This document shows, in pieces, positions 1 to 8,368 of a stretch of 52,969 nt of DNA; within the stretch, counting starts at the first letter, position 1; every line of letters starts with the position of its first letter. Made by a program: the position numbers and the translations under genes. The stretch lies in assembly GCA_964641395.1 (NCBI GenBank), contig CAZXKQ010000010.1, positions 1 through 52,969 on the forward strand, given 5' to 3'. The notes under the pieces were generated by a model, which was not told where the DNA came from, searched no databases, and saw only the letters and a list, made by a program, of their open reading frames with translations. The stretch comes from CANQBR01 sp964641395. GTDB lineage: Bacteria > Bacillota > Negativicutes > Acidaminococcales > Acidaminococcaceae.

Positions 1-160
1 TGCTAGGTAGGGCAATGCTGTATGGGGCAACTGTTTTCCCTAGAGTTAGTGTCGCATCAATTGTAACTCCGCATTTCAACGGCGGCCGCCAATGCTGCCG
101 TTCTTTTATATTTGGCGAGGGAAAGGGCATACTAAGAGTTCAGGTACGATGCTGAATGTA

Positions 161-189
161 TTGCGGGGGCGAGAAATAGATGCTAAAAT
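161..189 (+). promoter_or_regulatory. Putative sigma-A promoter of the Sel1-repeat gene
   Basis: TTGCGG (161-166), 17-bp spacer, TAAAAT (184-189). Transcription would begin near 196, which leaves almost no leader for a GTG start at 202 and favours the downstream ATG at 250. The rest of 1-160 shows no gene. Confidence 0.4.
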
Positions 190-249
190 GGAAAGGGAAC
201 GGTGGTGGGAGCCGTTTATATAGATGCTATGAGCAGGGGGACGATGGGG

Positions 250-1155
250 ATGTCGGGAATATTTGAGTTAACCTCAGAGGCGGCGAAGGGCGAGGCAGAC
301 GCTCAGTATGAGTTAGCTGAATGCTATTATTACGGCAGAGGTGTAAGGCAGAGTTACAGTACTGCCTGTGAATGGTATAGAAGGGCAGCCGTGCAAGGAC
401 ACGCCGCTGCACAGTGTAGTTTAGCTGTTTGCTACGCTAACGGTTATGGGGTAGGGCAGGACCTTGCCGAGGCTTGCAAGTGGTACAGGAAGGCTGCAGA
501 ACAGGGGGATGCTAATGGGCAGCACAGTTTAGCTTGTTGCTATTATAAAGGCTGTGGAGTGGGGCAGGACTATGGCGAGGCCTATAAGTGGTACAGGAAG
601 GCGGCAGAGCAAGGACATGCCGCTGCACAAACTTGTGTAGGTTTTTGCTATGAAGAGGGCCATGGAGTGGGGCAGGACTGTGGCGAGGCCTGCAAGTGGT
701 ACAGGAGGGCGGCAGAGCAAGGGGAAGTCACTGCACAAACTTATTTAGGCTTTTGCTATGTTAATGGTTCTGGAGTAGGGCAGGACTATGGCGAGGCTTA
801 TAAGTGGTTTAGAAAGGCGGCAGAACAAGGGGAAGTCACTGCACAAACTTGTTTAGGCCTTTGCTATACTAAAGGCGATGGAGTAGGGCAGGACTATGGC
901 GAGGCCTATAGGTGGTTTAGAAAGGCGGCAGAGCAGGGAGATGCCACCGCACAAAATTATTTAGGTATTTGCTATGAAGAGGGCCGTGGAGTGAGGCAGG
1001 ACTATACCGAGGCCTATAAGTGGTTTAGAAAGGCTGCGGAGCAGGGGGATGCTAACGCACAAAACAATTTAGGAAGGTGCTATTACTATGGCTATGGAGT
1101 GGCGCAGGACTACGCCGAGGCTCACAAATGGCTTAGTAAGGCCGCTGGACAGTAA
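250..1155 (+). CDS. Sel1-like repeat (SLR/TPR-type) protein
   Basis: A solenoid protein of eight Sel1-like repeats of 36 residues, each following the pattern AEQG-x-AxAQ, LGxCYxxGxGVxQD, EAxKWxRKA. Such repeats make alpha/alpha superhelices that scaffold protein-protein contacts; no enzymatic domain is present. The frame is open from GTG 202, with ATGs at 229, 244 and 250. I chose 250 because AGGGGG at 235-240 is 9 nt upstream and because the putative promoter would start transcription near 196. No signal peptide or membrane segment is visible from any start, so a cytoplasmic location is likely. Every repeat carries a Cys before the conserved Tyr, and several carry a second or third, which is unusual for Sel1. 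Repeats 5 and 6 are nearly identical at DNA level, pointing to recent tandem duplication. It sits next to a type I restriction operon; a shared role is unproven. Confidence 0.85.
   Translation: MSGIFELTSEAAKGEADAQYELAECYYYGRGVRQSYSTACEWYRRAAVQGHAAAQCSLAVCYANGYGVGQDLAEACKWYRKAAEQGDANGQHSLACCYYKGCGVGQDYGEAYKWYRKAAEQGHAAAQTCVGFCYEEGHGVGQDCGEACKWYRRAAEQGEVTAQTYLGFCYVNGSGVGQDYGEAYKWFRKAAEQGEVTAQTCLGLCYTKGDGVGQDYGEAYRWFRKAAEQGDATAQNYLGICYEEGRGVRQDYTEAYKWFRKAAEQGDANAQNNLGRCYYYGYGVAQDYAEAHKWLSKAAGQ
280..1152 (+). repeat. Eight tandem 108-bp coding repeats (Sel1 units)
   Basis: The DNA of the Sel1 gene is itself a tandem array with a 108-bp period. Units share long identical blocks such as GGGCAGGACTATGGCGAGGC and GTGGTTTAGAAAGGCGGCAG. 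The array could change copy number by slippage or recombination and is a place where short-read assemblies collapse. Confidence 0.8.
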
Positions 1156-1179
1156 AATTTATTACCCCCGATGCGGCTT

Positions 1180-1212
1180 GGCAGAGGCCGTGATAGCGAC
1201 TTTGCCTCTGCC
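1180..1212 (+). other. 9-bp perfect inverted repeat after the Sel1 gene
   Basis: GGCAGAGGC (1180-1188) and GCCTCTGCC (1204-1212) with a 15-nt loop. No T-run follows, so it is not a classical intrinsic terminator. The rest of 1213-1323 is GC-rich with short hairpins (for example AGCCCC-A-GGGGCT) but no gene. Confidence 0.4.
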
Positions 1213-1323
1213 CGCCTGTTAGGTAGGGAGGCTTGGGAAGCTCACATTAGCCCCAGGGGCTGAGGGGGTGCCCTCACGCGGGGCTGCTGATGACAAGCCA
1301 GACGCAAAAAGGGCGTAAATCTG

Positions 1324-1351
1324 TTGTAGAGAACCGCATCTCTGCTATGCT
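1324..1351 (+). promoter_or_regulatory. Possible promoter of the hsd operon
   Basis: TTGTAG (1324-1329), 16-bp spacer, TATGCT (1346-1351), about 50 bp before hsdM. The match is modest, but it is the best candidate in this interval. Confidence 0.3.
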
Positions 1352-1401
1352 TATTATGGCTTAGTGAAGCCGGAACTTGATGGGGAAGGGTAAGCGACGC
1401 T

Positions 1402-3234
1402 ATGGACAATCAGAGCCACAATCAGATAGTAAGTTTTATCTGGGGTATCGCAGACGACTGCCTGCGGGATGTGTATGTGCGGGGCAAATATCGGGATGTG
1501 ATACTGCCGATGACGGTCATCCGTCGTCTGGATGCGATGCTGGAAGAGACCAAACCGGCTGTGCTGGCGATGAAAAAACGGCTGGATGCCGCGAAGATCT
1601 ACAACCAGTGGCCGGCGCTGTGCAACGCGGCGGGACAGGCTTTCTGCAATGCGTCTTCCTTTCTGCTGAAGGATTTGACCAGCCGGGCAAAAGCCCAGAC
1701 CCTCAAGGCAGACTTTATTGCCTACCTGGACGGTTTTTCTCCCAACGTCCAGGTGATTCTGGATAAGTTCAAATTCCGTAACCAGATCGACACGATGGTG
1801 GATGCGGACATCCTTGGCGCCGTTATTGAAAAATTCACTTCCTCGGATATCAATCTGAGCCCTGAGCCGGTTTACAAAGACGCTGAAAAACAGTTTTTGC
1901 AGCAGCCCGGCCTTGACAACCACGGCATGGGCACGATTTTTGAGGAACTGATCCGCAGATTCAACGAGGAGAACAATGAAGAAGCCGGCGAACACTGGAC
2001 GCCCCGGGATGTTGTGGAGCTTATGGCCGACCTGGTCTTCCTGCCTATTGCCGACAAGATCAAGGACGCTTCTTACTCCTGTTATGACGGTGCTTGCGGC
2101 ACCGGCGGTATGCTCACCGTTGCCCAGGACAGGCTTTTGACCCTTGCCAACAGGAGCGGCAAGGAAGTGGCCATCCATCTCTTCGGGCAGGAGATCAATC
2201 CGGAAACCTACGCCATCTGCACGGCGGACATGCTCTTAAAGGGCGACGGCGAGGAAGCGGAGCACATCGTGTACGGCTCCACACTTTCTGACGACCAGCA
2301 GGCAGCCCGCCAGTTCGACTTTATGCTTTCTAATCCGCCCTACGGGAAGAGTTGGAAAATCGATGCGGAAAAGATGGGCGGCAAGAAGGAAATCCTGGAC
2401 ACCCGCTTTAACACCTATCTTGAGGGGGGAGAGGCTCTGTCCATGATCCCCCGCACCAGCGACGGTCAGCTTCTGTTCCTGCTGAACAATATCTCCAAGA
2501 TGAAGAAGGATACGGAACTGGGCAGCCGTATTGCGGAGGTTCATAACGGCTCCTCTATATTCACGGGAGATGCGGGAAGCGGCGAGAGCAACGCCCGCCG
2601 TTATATGATTGAAAACGATCTAGTGGAGGCGATTATCGCCCTGCCGGAGAATATGTTCTACAACACGGGCATCGGCACCTATATCTGGCTTCTTGCCAAT
2701 AAAAAGGAAGAACGGCGCAAGGGGAAAATACAGCTGATTGATGCGACCGCCATGAAGGCGCCCCTCAGGAAGAATATGGGCAAGAAAAACTGTGCCTTGA
2801 CGCCGGAGATCCGCAACGAGATCGTCCGCCTCTTCCTTGCCATGGAGGAGAGCGAGGTAAGCAAGGTCTTCCCCAATGAGGAGTTCGGCTATTGGAAGGT
2901 TACGGTGCTGCAGCCGCAGCTTTCACCGGCTGGAACCGTCCTGAGGGATAAGAAAGGAAAACCCGTTCCTGCTAAGGATAAAACCGACACAGAGAATATC
3001 CCCTTCACCTATGAGGGCGGCATCGACGCTTTTATGAAAAACGAGGTGCTGACCTATGCGCCGGACGCCTATATCGACGAAAAGAAAACCCAGATCGGCT
3101 ACGAGATCAGCTTTACCAAGTATTTCTACAAGCCAGTGGAACTGCGGGAGCTGAAGGACATTTTAGCTGACCTTGCCGCCTTGGAGAAAGAGGCTGACGG
3201 TATGACGGCGGAGATACTGGAGGGGATACAATGA
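1402..3234 (+). CDS. hsdM: Type I restriction-modification DNA methyltransferase subunit HsdM
   Basis: Adenine-N6 methyltransferase subunit of a type I system; with HsdS it methylates host DNA at the recognition site using S-adenosylmethionine. The 610-residue protein has an N-terminal helical HsdM domain, the HWTPR segment (198-202), SAM-binding motif I DGACGTGG (229-236) and catalytic motif IV NPPY (311-314), all intact. It is longer than EcoKI HsdM (529 aa), with the extra mass at the C-terminus. The start ATG has GGAAGGG 11 nt upstream. Its stop overlaps the hsdS start (ATGA), so the two are translationally coupled. GC is near 53%, well below the core genes from 9 kb on. Confidence 0.96.
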   Translation: MDNQSHNQIVSFIWGIADDCLRDVYVRGKYRDVILPMTVIRRLDAMLEETKPAVLAMKKRLDAAKIYNQWPALCNAAGQAFCNASSFLLKDLTSRAKAQTLKADFIAYLDGFSPNVQVILDKFKFRNQIDTMVDADILGAVIEKFTSSDINLSPEPVYKDAEKQFLQQPGLDNHGMGTIFEELIRRFNEENNEEAGEHWTPRDVVELMADLVFLPIADKIKDASYSCYDGACGTGGMLTVAQDRLLTLANRSGKEVAIHLFGQEINPETYAICTADMLLKGDGEEAEHIVYGSTLSDDQQAARQFDFMLSNPPYGKSWKIDAEKMGGKKEILDTRFNTYLEGGEALSMIPRTSDGQLLFLLNNISKMKKDTELGSRIAEVHNGSSIFTGDAGSGESNARRYMIENDLVEAIIALPENMFYNTGIGTYIWLLANKKEERRKGKIQLIDATAMKAPLRKNMGKKNCALTPEIRNEIVRLFLAMEESEVSKVFPNEEFGYWKVTVLQPQLSPAGTVLRDKKGKPVPAKDKTDTENIPFTYEGGIDAFMKNEVLTYAPDAYIDEKKTQIGYEISFTKYFYKPVELRELKDILADLAALEKEADGMTAEILEGIQ

Positions 3235-4655
3235 AACGATATCCCGCAAGGAAGGACAGCGGCGTGGCGTGGATTGGGGAGATACCTGAGGGGTGGGAGT
3301 GCGTAAAAACTAAATCCATAGCTAATTCTATTTTTAAAGGAAACGGAATTACCAAAGAACAGGTTACAGATGATGGGGATATACAATGTGTCCGCTACGG
3401 AGAAATATATTCCAGGTATAATGGTTCATTTGAGAATGCTTTTTCAAGAACGAAAATATCAAGCGTTGTTAATCCACGGTATATTTCATATGGAGACATA
3501 TTATTTGCCGGTACGGGAGAACTTGTTGGGGAAATAGGGAAAAATATAGTATACATTGGGAATGAACCATGTATAGCTGGTGGGGACATTATCATACTTA
3601 AACATTCACAAAACCCTGTGTTTTTAAATTATGCGCTCTCCTGTCCAAGTTCGCAATTTCAAAAAAGTGATAGTAAAGCAAAACTAAAGGTGGTTCATAT
3701 ATCGGCATCTGAAATAGGCAATATTTTTATTGCCCTACCCCCGCTTTCCGAGCAGGATCAAATTGTGCATTTTCTGGACTGGAAGGTGTCGGGGATAAAC
3801 CGGCTGATTTCAGTGCGCAAAAAACAGATCGCCACTCTTGAAGAGCTCAAAAAAGCTGTGATTTCCAAAGCTGTCACTAAAGGGCTTGATCCGCATGCAA
3901 AAATGAAGGACAGCAGCGTTAGCTGGATTGGGGAGATACCTGAGGGGTGGGGAGTAACGCAAATACGTCGCGTATATTTGGTCATTTTGGGAAAAATGCT
4001 TGCCCCTACTCAAACGGATAAAAGTCAAACATTGGAAGAATATGTTTGCGCTAAAGACATACACTTTGATGGAGTAGATTTATCTTCTTTAAGGAAGATG
4101 TGGTTTTCAGATAAAGAGAAAGATTTATATAAAATTCAGAGTGGAGATTTACTTGTGGTCGAAGGTGGTGCGGCAGGTAATTCTGCTATAGTTCCAGATT
4201 CAATAAATAAAGATATATTCACACAGAATTCCGTTCACATTATCCGACCCCAAAACAGCAAGACAACAAATGCCTTTCTTTATTATTGGATGTACAGTTT
4301 AGTAAATCGTGGATATATGAAATTTATATGTAGCGTTGCCACCATTCCTCATTTTACTAAAGAAAAAGTGCTATCTACTGTCATGCCATTACCATCAATT
4401 AGTGAGCAAGGGCACATTGTCGCCTACCTCGACGCACAAACCGCCAAAATAAATGCAACAATAGACAAAAAGAAGCGGCAAATTGAACTTTTGCAGGAAC
4501 TCAAGACCCGCCTGATTGCCGATGTTGTGACGGGTAAGATAGATGTGCGTGGCGTAGAAATCCCGGAATATGAATACGCCGAAGAGGAAGCGGATGCGGC
4601 TGCGTTGGAGGAGAGTGAAGAAAGGAAGGAGGAGGGCCAGGGCGATGAACGATGA
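3231..4655 (+). CDS. hsdS: Type I restriction-modification specificity subunit HsdS
   Basis: Specificity subunit of 474 residues that reads the two halves of the bipartite target. The layout is TRD1 (about 25-165), a conserved helical spacer beginning PLSEQ (SEQ at 173-175), TRD2 (about 240-385) and a second helical spacer beginning SISEQ (SEQ at 391-393), then an acidic tail. Each TRD is preceded by the same WIGEIPEGW motif. The two TRDs are very AT-rich (about 30% GC in 4081-4140) while the conserved regions are GC-richer, the usual mosaic of shuffled TRDs. The target sequence cannot be read from the protein by eye. It overlaps hsdM by 4 nt and the following nuclease remnant by 11 nt. Confidence 0.95.
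   Translation: MKRYPARKDSGVAWIGEIPEGWECVKTKSIANSIFKGNGITKEQVTDDGDIQCVRYGEIYSRYNGSFENAFSRTKISSVVNPRYISYGDILFAGTGELVGEIGKNIVYIGNEPCIAGGDIIILKHSQNPVFLNYALSCPSSQFQKSDSKAKLKVVHISASEIGNIFIALPPLSEQDQIVHFLDWKVSGINRLISVRKKQIATLEELKKAVISKAVTKGLDPHAKMKDSSVSWIGEIPEGWGVTQIRRVYLVILGKMLAPTQTDKSQTLEEYVCAKDIHFDGVDLSSLRKMWFSDKEKDLYKIQSGDLLVVEGGAAGNSAIVPDSINKDIFTQNSVHIIRPQNSKTTNAFLYYWMYSLVNRGYMKFICSVATIPHFTKEKVLSTVMPLPSISEQGHIVAYLDAQTAKINATIDKKKRQIELLQELKTRLIADVVTGKIDVRGVEIPEYEYAEEEADAAALEESEERKEEGQGDER
3251..3297 (+). repeat. hsdS internal direct repeat, copy 1
   Basis: Partner of 3905-3951. The core TGGATTGGGGAGATACCTGA plus GGGGTGGG (3270-3297) is identical over 28 bp in both copies, preceded by a nearly identical AAGGACAGC segment. 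It lies just before TRD1. Confidence 0.9.
3905..3951 (+). repeat. hsdS internal direct repeat, copy 2
   Basis: Second copy, 654 bp downstream of the first, just before TRD2 (identical core 3924-3951). Recombination between the copies would delete TRD1 plus the spacer in frame (654 = 3 x 218) and leave a half-size HsdS. Confidence 0.9.
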
Positions 4656-5188
4656 GTTACTCAAGGCTCACGAAGACCTATATTCCCAGATCAAGGCTGC
4701 ATTGCTTGATTCCAGGAAGCATGCGTAGGCCGCCGTTAACTTTGCAATGGTGCAGGCGTACTGGCAGCTTGGCCGTATCATCGTGGAGCATGAGCAGAAG
4801 GGCAACCTAAGAGTTGCATATGGGAAGGCTGTCCTTCAGGAGCTGTATAATCGCCTTGCAAGAGAATTTGGCAAGGGCTTTGATGTCAGGAAGCTAAGGA
4901 ATATGCGCCTGTTTTATTGTACATTTCCAAATTGGAACGCAGTGGGTTCCGAATTGACTTGGACACACTACCGCCCTCTGCTAGCGCTGGAAAACGAAAA
5001 AGACCCGTATGTGCTGGAGTTTCTCGATCTTATGTTCGCAAAAGAACGAGGCAATCGTGAAATATTCTGTTTTAAACGACGCGCAGCAAATTTTTGCCTC
5101 CAGATACCGTCTGCAACTGCCCACCCCAGAGGAACTGCAGCATGAGATTGAACAAGAACGAAGACGGATTGAGGGACAGGAGGATTGA
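4645..5188 (+). pseudogene. Broken DUF1016 (YhcG-type PDDEXK nuclease) gene
   Basis: Remnant of a DUF1016-family protein, commonly found with type I restriction genes. From ATG 4645 (RBS GGAGG in the hsdS tail) it reads MNDELLKAHEDLYSQIKAAL, then meets an in-frame TAG at 4726-4728 where the family has a sense codon. The frame resumes as NFAMVQAYWQLGR through LTWTHYRPLLALENE, the family N-domain. It then jumps straight to KDPYVLEFL, so the stretch between is deleted. A second junction near 5030-5041 shifts frame to KNEAIVKYSVLND ... LPTPEELQHEIEQER, the family C-terminus, ending at TGA 5186-5188. The PDDEXK catalytic core is missing. Family order is from memory. The last bases carry the hsdR ribosome site, which may be why the scar persists. 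Confidence 0.85.
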
Positions 5189-5190
5189 CG

Positions 5191-8100
5191 ATGGCTTTTA
5201 CCAACACCAAAGAAAACGGCCTTGAAACCTTGATCGTGCAGTGGCTGGTTGAGCAGAACGGATACGAGGAAGGTTGCAATGCCGACTATAACAAAGAATA
5301 CGCCGTTGACGAGCTGCGCCTGTTCCGGTTTTTGCAGGACACCCAGCCGCAAGAGCTGGCTAAGCTGGGCGTAGCGACTTCTGACACGAAAAAACGGCAG
5401 TTTCTCAACCGCCTGTCCGGGGAGATCGCAAGGCGCGGCATTATAGATGTGCTCCGTAAAGGGGTGAAGGTGTATCCGGCTGACTTAATCCTTTTCTATC
5501 TGACGCCCAGCGAGAATAACCCAAAGGCCAAGGAGCTGTGGGCAAGGAACATCTTCAGCGTGACCCGGCAGCTGCGCTACTCCCAGGACGCAGGCAGGCT
5601 GGCCCTTGATCTCTGCCTTTTTATCAACGGCCTGCCTGTCATTACGGTGGAACTGAAAAACCAGCTTACCAAGCAGAACACGGAAAACGCTGTGCGCCAA
5701 TATAAGGAAGACCGGGACCCTCACGACCTACTGTTCTCCTTCAGGCGCTGTATGGTTCACTTTGCCGTGGATGACGCCACCATACAGTTCTGCACCAAAC
5801 TTGCAGGGAAGGGAAGCTGGTTCCTCCCCTTCAACAAAGGGTATAACGATGGCGCGGGCAATCCGCCCAATCCCGACGGACTGATGACGGACTATCTTTG
5901 GAAAGACATCCTCACCAAGAAAAAGCTCTCCCGCATCATCGAGAACTACGCCCAGGTCGTGGAGGAGGCAGATGAGGACACAGGCAGAAAGACCGTCAAG
6001 CAAATCTGGCCCCGCTATCATCAGCTGGACTGCGTGGAGAAGCTCCTGGCCGACGTAAAAGCCAACGGCTTAGGGAAGCGCTACCTCATCCAGCACAGTG
6101 CCGGCAGCGGCAAATCAAACTCTATCGCCTGGCTGGCCCACCAACTGATCGGGCTGGAAGAAAAGGGCCATCCCCTGCTGGATTCCGTCCTCGTGGTCAC
6201 CGACCGGCGCATCCTGGACAAGCAGATCCGCAACACCATCAAACAGTTTATGCAGGTGAAAAACACAGTCGTCTGGGCGGAACACTCAAGCGACCTGCGG
6301 CAGGCAATACAGGACGGCAAGCGGATCATCGTCACGACGATTGAAAAGTTTCCCTACATCATCTCCGAGATCGGGCAGGAGCACAAGAACCGTAAGTTCG
6401 CCATCATCATAGACGAGGCACACTCCGGGCAGAGCGGCCGCAATTCTGCGAAGATGAATCAGGTGCTTTCCGGCCTAGCCACCGCTGATGACGCAGATAA
6501 CGAAGATAAGATAAACGCTCTGATGGAAGGGAGAAAGCTGATCCCCACGGCAAGTTATTTCGCCTTCACCGCCACACCGAAGAACAAGACGGAGGAGATG
6601 TTCGGAGTCCCCTACGAAGAGGACGGGGCAATCAAGCACCGGCCGTTCCACGTCTACACCATGAAGCAGGCCATACAGGAAGGGTTCATCCTGGATGTTC
6701 TGCGGTATTATACCACCATCGACAGTTGGTACAAGATTATGAAGACGGTGGAGGACGACCCGCTGTTCGACAAGAAGCGCGCCCAGAAAAAACTGCGCTC
6801 CTTCGTGGAGGGCAATACGGAAGTGATAGCCAAAAAGGCCGCCATGATGGTAGACCACTTCCACGAACAAGTCATAGCCAAGAAAAAACTGAACGGAAGG
6901 GCCCGGGCCATGGTGGTCACCGCCAGTATTTCTAGATGTATCGAATATTACTATGCCATCAATAAATGCCTTGCAGACAGGCACAGCCCCTATAAGACCC
7001 TTGTCGCCTTTTCTGGCGAGCATAAATATAAGGGGCTGGAACCTGCCTTGACAGCGGCGGCCTTAAACGGTTTTTCAGACGTAAAAATACCCAAGGAATT
7101 TCGCAAAGACCCGTATAGGCTCTTGATCGTGGCGGATATGTTTCAGACAGGGTTCGATGAACCCCTCCTGCAAACCATGTATGTAGACAAACCGCTGTCC
7201 GATATCGCGGCGGTGCAGACACTTTCCCGCCTCAACCGGGCCTGCCCAGGGAAGGACCAGGTATACGTCCTTGATTTTGCCAATAAGACAGCCGTGATAG
7301 AAAAGGCCTTTGCAAGGTTTTACAGGACGACCATCCTATCCGGCGAAACAGACCCGAACAAACTTTACGATCTGATTTCGCTGCTGGAAGGCTATCAGGT
7401 TTATGACAGTAACGATGTTGAACAGCTGGTGGGTCTGTTCCTCGGGGGCGCGGAGCGGAACCGCCTTGATCCCCTTCTGGATGCCTGTACAGAGGTTTAT
7501 AAGCAACTGGAACTGGACGACCAGATCAAGTTCAAGAGCGGGGCGAAAGCCTTTGTGAGAACCTACGGTTTTCTCGGCGCGATCCTTCCCTATGGGAATG
7601 TGGAGTGGGAAAAGCTGTCCATCTTCTTGAATCTGCTGTTACCGAAACTTCCCTCCCCCCGCGGTGACGACCTGTCGGAAGGCATTCTTCAAACCGTTGA
7701 CCTCAGCAGCTACCGCAACGAAGCCCAGGAGGCCATTGCCATCAAACTGGAGGATGCCGACGCGGAGATCGCCCCCGTCCCCACAGGTAAAATAGGCCAT
7801 ATCGAAGAACCGGAGCTGGACTTGCTTTCCAAGATCATCACGGACTTCAACGATATGTTCGGAAACATCAACTGGAATGACGCCGACAATGTGCAGCGCC
7901 AGATTCTGATTATACCGGAGATGGTCTCCAAGGATAAAAAGTATCAGAACGCTATGCGGAATTCAGATGCGCAGGAGGCGCGCACAGAAAGCGAACGTGC
8001 TTTGCAGAAGGTTATCTTCTCCATCATGGCAGACAATATGGAACTGTTTAAACAGTTCCAGGATAATCCATCCTTTAAGAAATGGCTCTCTGACCTGGTG

Positions 8101-8250
8101 TTTAACCTGACTTACAACCCGGAAGGCAAAGAGTACGTTAGGCCTGGACAGGGAAAAAAGAGGGTTGAATATCACTTCCCGCCTCAGGAGCAGTTAAAGG
8201 CAGCAGAGGAGCCCGCCCAATACAGCAAAAAGAGGGCTGACAAGGAATGA
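5191..8250 (+). CDS. hsdR: Type I restriction endonuclease subunit HsdR
   Basis: Motor and nuclease subunit: translocates DNA with ATP and cuts at a distance from unmethylated sites. The protein has 1019 residues, close to the EcoR124I size class. The N-terminal nuclease shows the VELKNQ motif (E154, K156). The SF2 motor has Walker A HSAGSGKS (302-309), Walker B DEAH (408-411), motif III FTATP and motif V/VI DMFQTGFDEP...LSRLNR. All key residues are present, so the subunit looks active. ATG 5191 is preferred over an in-frame TTG at 5185 because AGGAGG (5178-5183) sits 7 nt before the ATG. The gene closes the hsd operon. Confidence 0.96.
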   Translation: MAFTNTKENGLETLIVQWLVEQNGYEEGCNADYNKEYAVDELRLFRFLQDTQPQELAKLGVATSDTKKRQFLNRLSGEIARRGIIDVLRKGVKVYPADLILFYLTPSENNPKAKELWARNIFSVTRQLRYSQDAGRLALDLCLFINGLPVITVELKNQLTKQNTENAVRQYKEDRDPHDLLFSFRRCMVHFAVDDATIQFCTKLAGKGSWFLPFNKGYNDGAGNPPNPDGLMTDYLWKDILTKKKLSRIIENYAQVVEEADEDTGRKTVKQIWPRYHQLDCVEKLLADVKANGLGKRYLIQHSAGSGKSNSIAWLAHQLIGLEEKGHPLLDSVLVVTDRRILDKQIRNTIKQFMQVKNTVVWAEHSSDLRQAIQDGKRIIVTTIEKFPYIISEIGQEHKNRKFAIIIDEAHSGQSGRNSAKMNQVLSGLATADDADNEDKINALMEGRKLIPTASYFAFTATPKNKTEEMFGVPYEEDGAIKHRPFHVYTMKQAIQEGFILDVLRYYTTIDSWYKIMKTVEDDPLFDKKRAQKKLRSFVEGNTEVIAKKAAMMVDHFHEQVIAKKKLNGRARAMVVTASISRCIEYYYAINKCLADRHSPYKTLVAFSGEHKYKGLEPALTAAALNGFSDVKIPKEFRKDPYRLLIVADMFQTGFDEPLLQTMYVDKPLSDIAAVQTLSRLNRACPGKDQVYVLDFANKTAVIEKAFARFYRTTILSGETDPNKLYDLISLLEGYQVYDSNDVEQLVGLFLGGAERNRLDPLLDACTEVYKQLELDDQIKFKSGAKAFVRTYGFLGAILPYGNVEWEKLSIFLNLLLPKLPSPRGDDLSEGILQTVDLSSYRNEAQEAIAIKLEDADAEIAPVPTGKIGHIEEPELDLLSKIITDFNDMFGNINWNDADNVQRQILIIPEMVSKDKKYQNAMRNSDAQEARTESERALQKVIFSIMADNMELFKQFQDNPSFKKWLSDLVFNLTYNPEGKEYVRPGQGKKRVEYHFPPQEQLKAAEEPAQYSKKRADKE

Positions 8251-8332
8251 CGGTAGAGGCGGCAAGGCCGAAGGCGCCTTTGCCTGGGTGGAGGTTCACG
8301 GCCGCTGCCATCCTGTGGCAGGCACAAAAATA

Positions 8333-8362
8333 TTGACGTTCATGCCCCACGTCTTGTATAAT
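8333..8362 (+). promoter_or_regulatory. Strong sigma-A promoter of a candidate non-coding RNA
   Basis: TTGACG (8333-8338), 18-bp spacer, perfect TATAAT (8357-8362). It starts 83 bp after the hsdR stop and points into a stretch without a protein gene. Predicted start is near 8369. Confidence 0.8.
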
Positions 8363-8368
8363 AAGGGT

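Noticed and set aside
280..1152. 108-bp periodic repeats considered as CRISPR or satellite
   Set aside because: The period is 36 codons, the frame is continuous, and there are no unique spacers; they encode Sel1 repeats.
1377..1766. 129-codon plus-strand frame overlapping the start of hsdM
   Set aside because: Out-of-frame shadow of hsdM; the hsdM frame carries the conserved domain and has a ribosome site.
4747..5145. 132-codon frame between hsdS and hsdR as an intact small gene
   Set aside because: Its sequence is the interior of a DUF1016 gene whose true start is 4645; it ends in a shifted frame with no family similarity, so it is part of a pseudogene.
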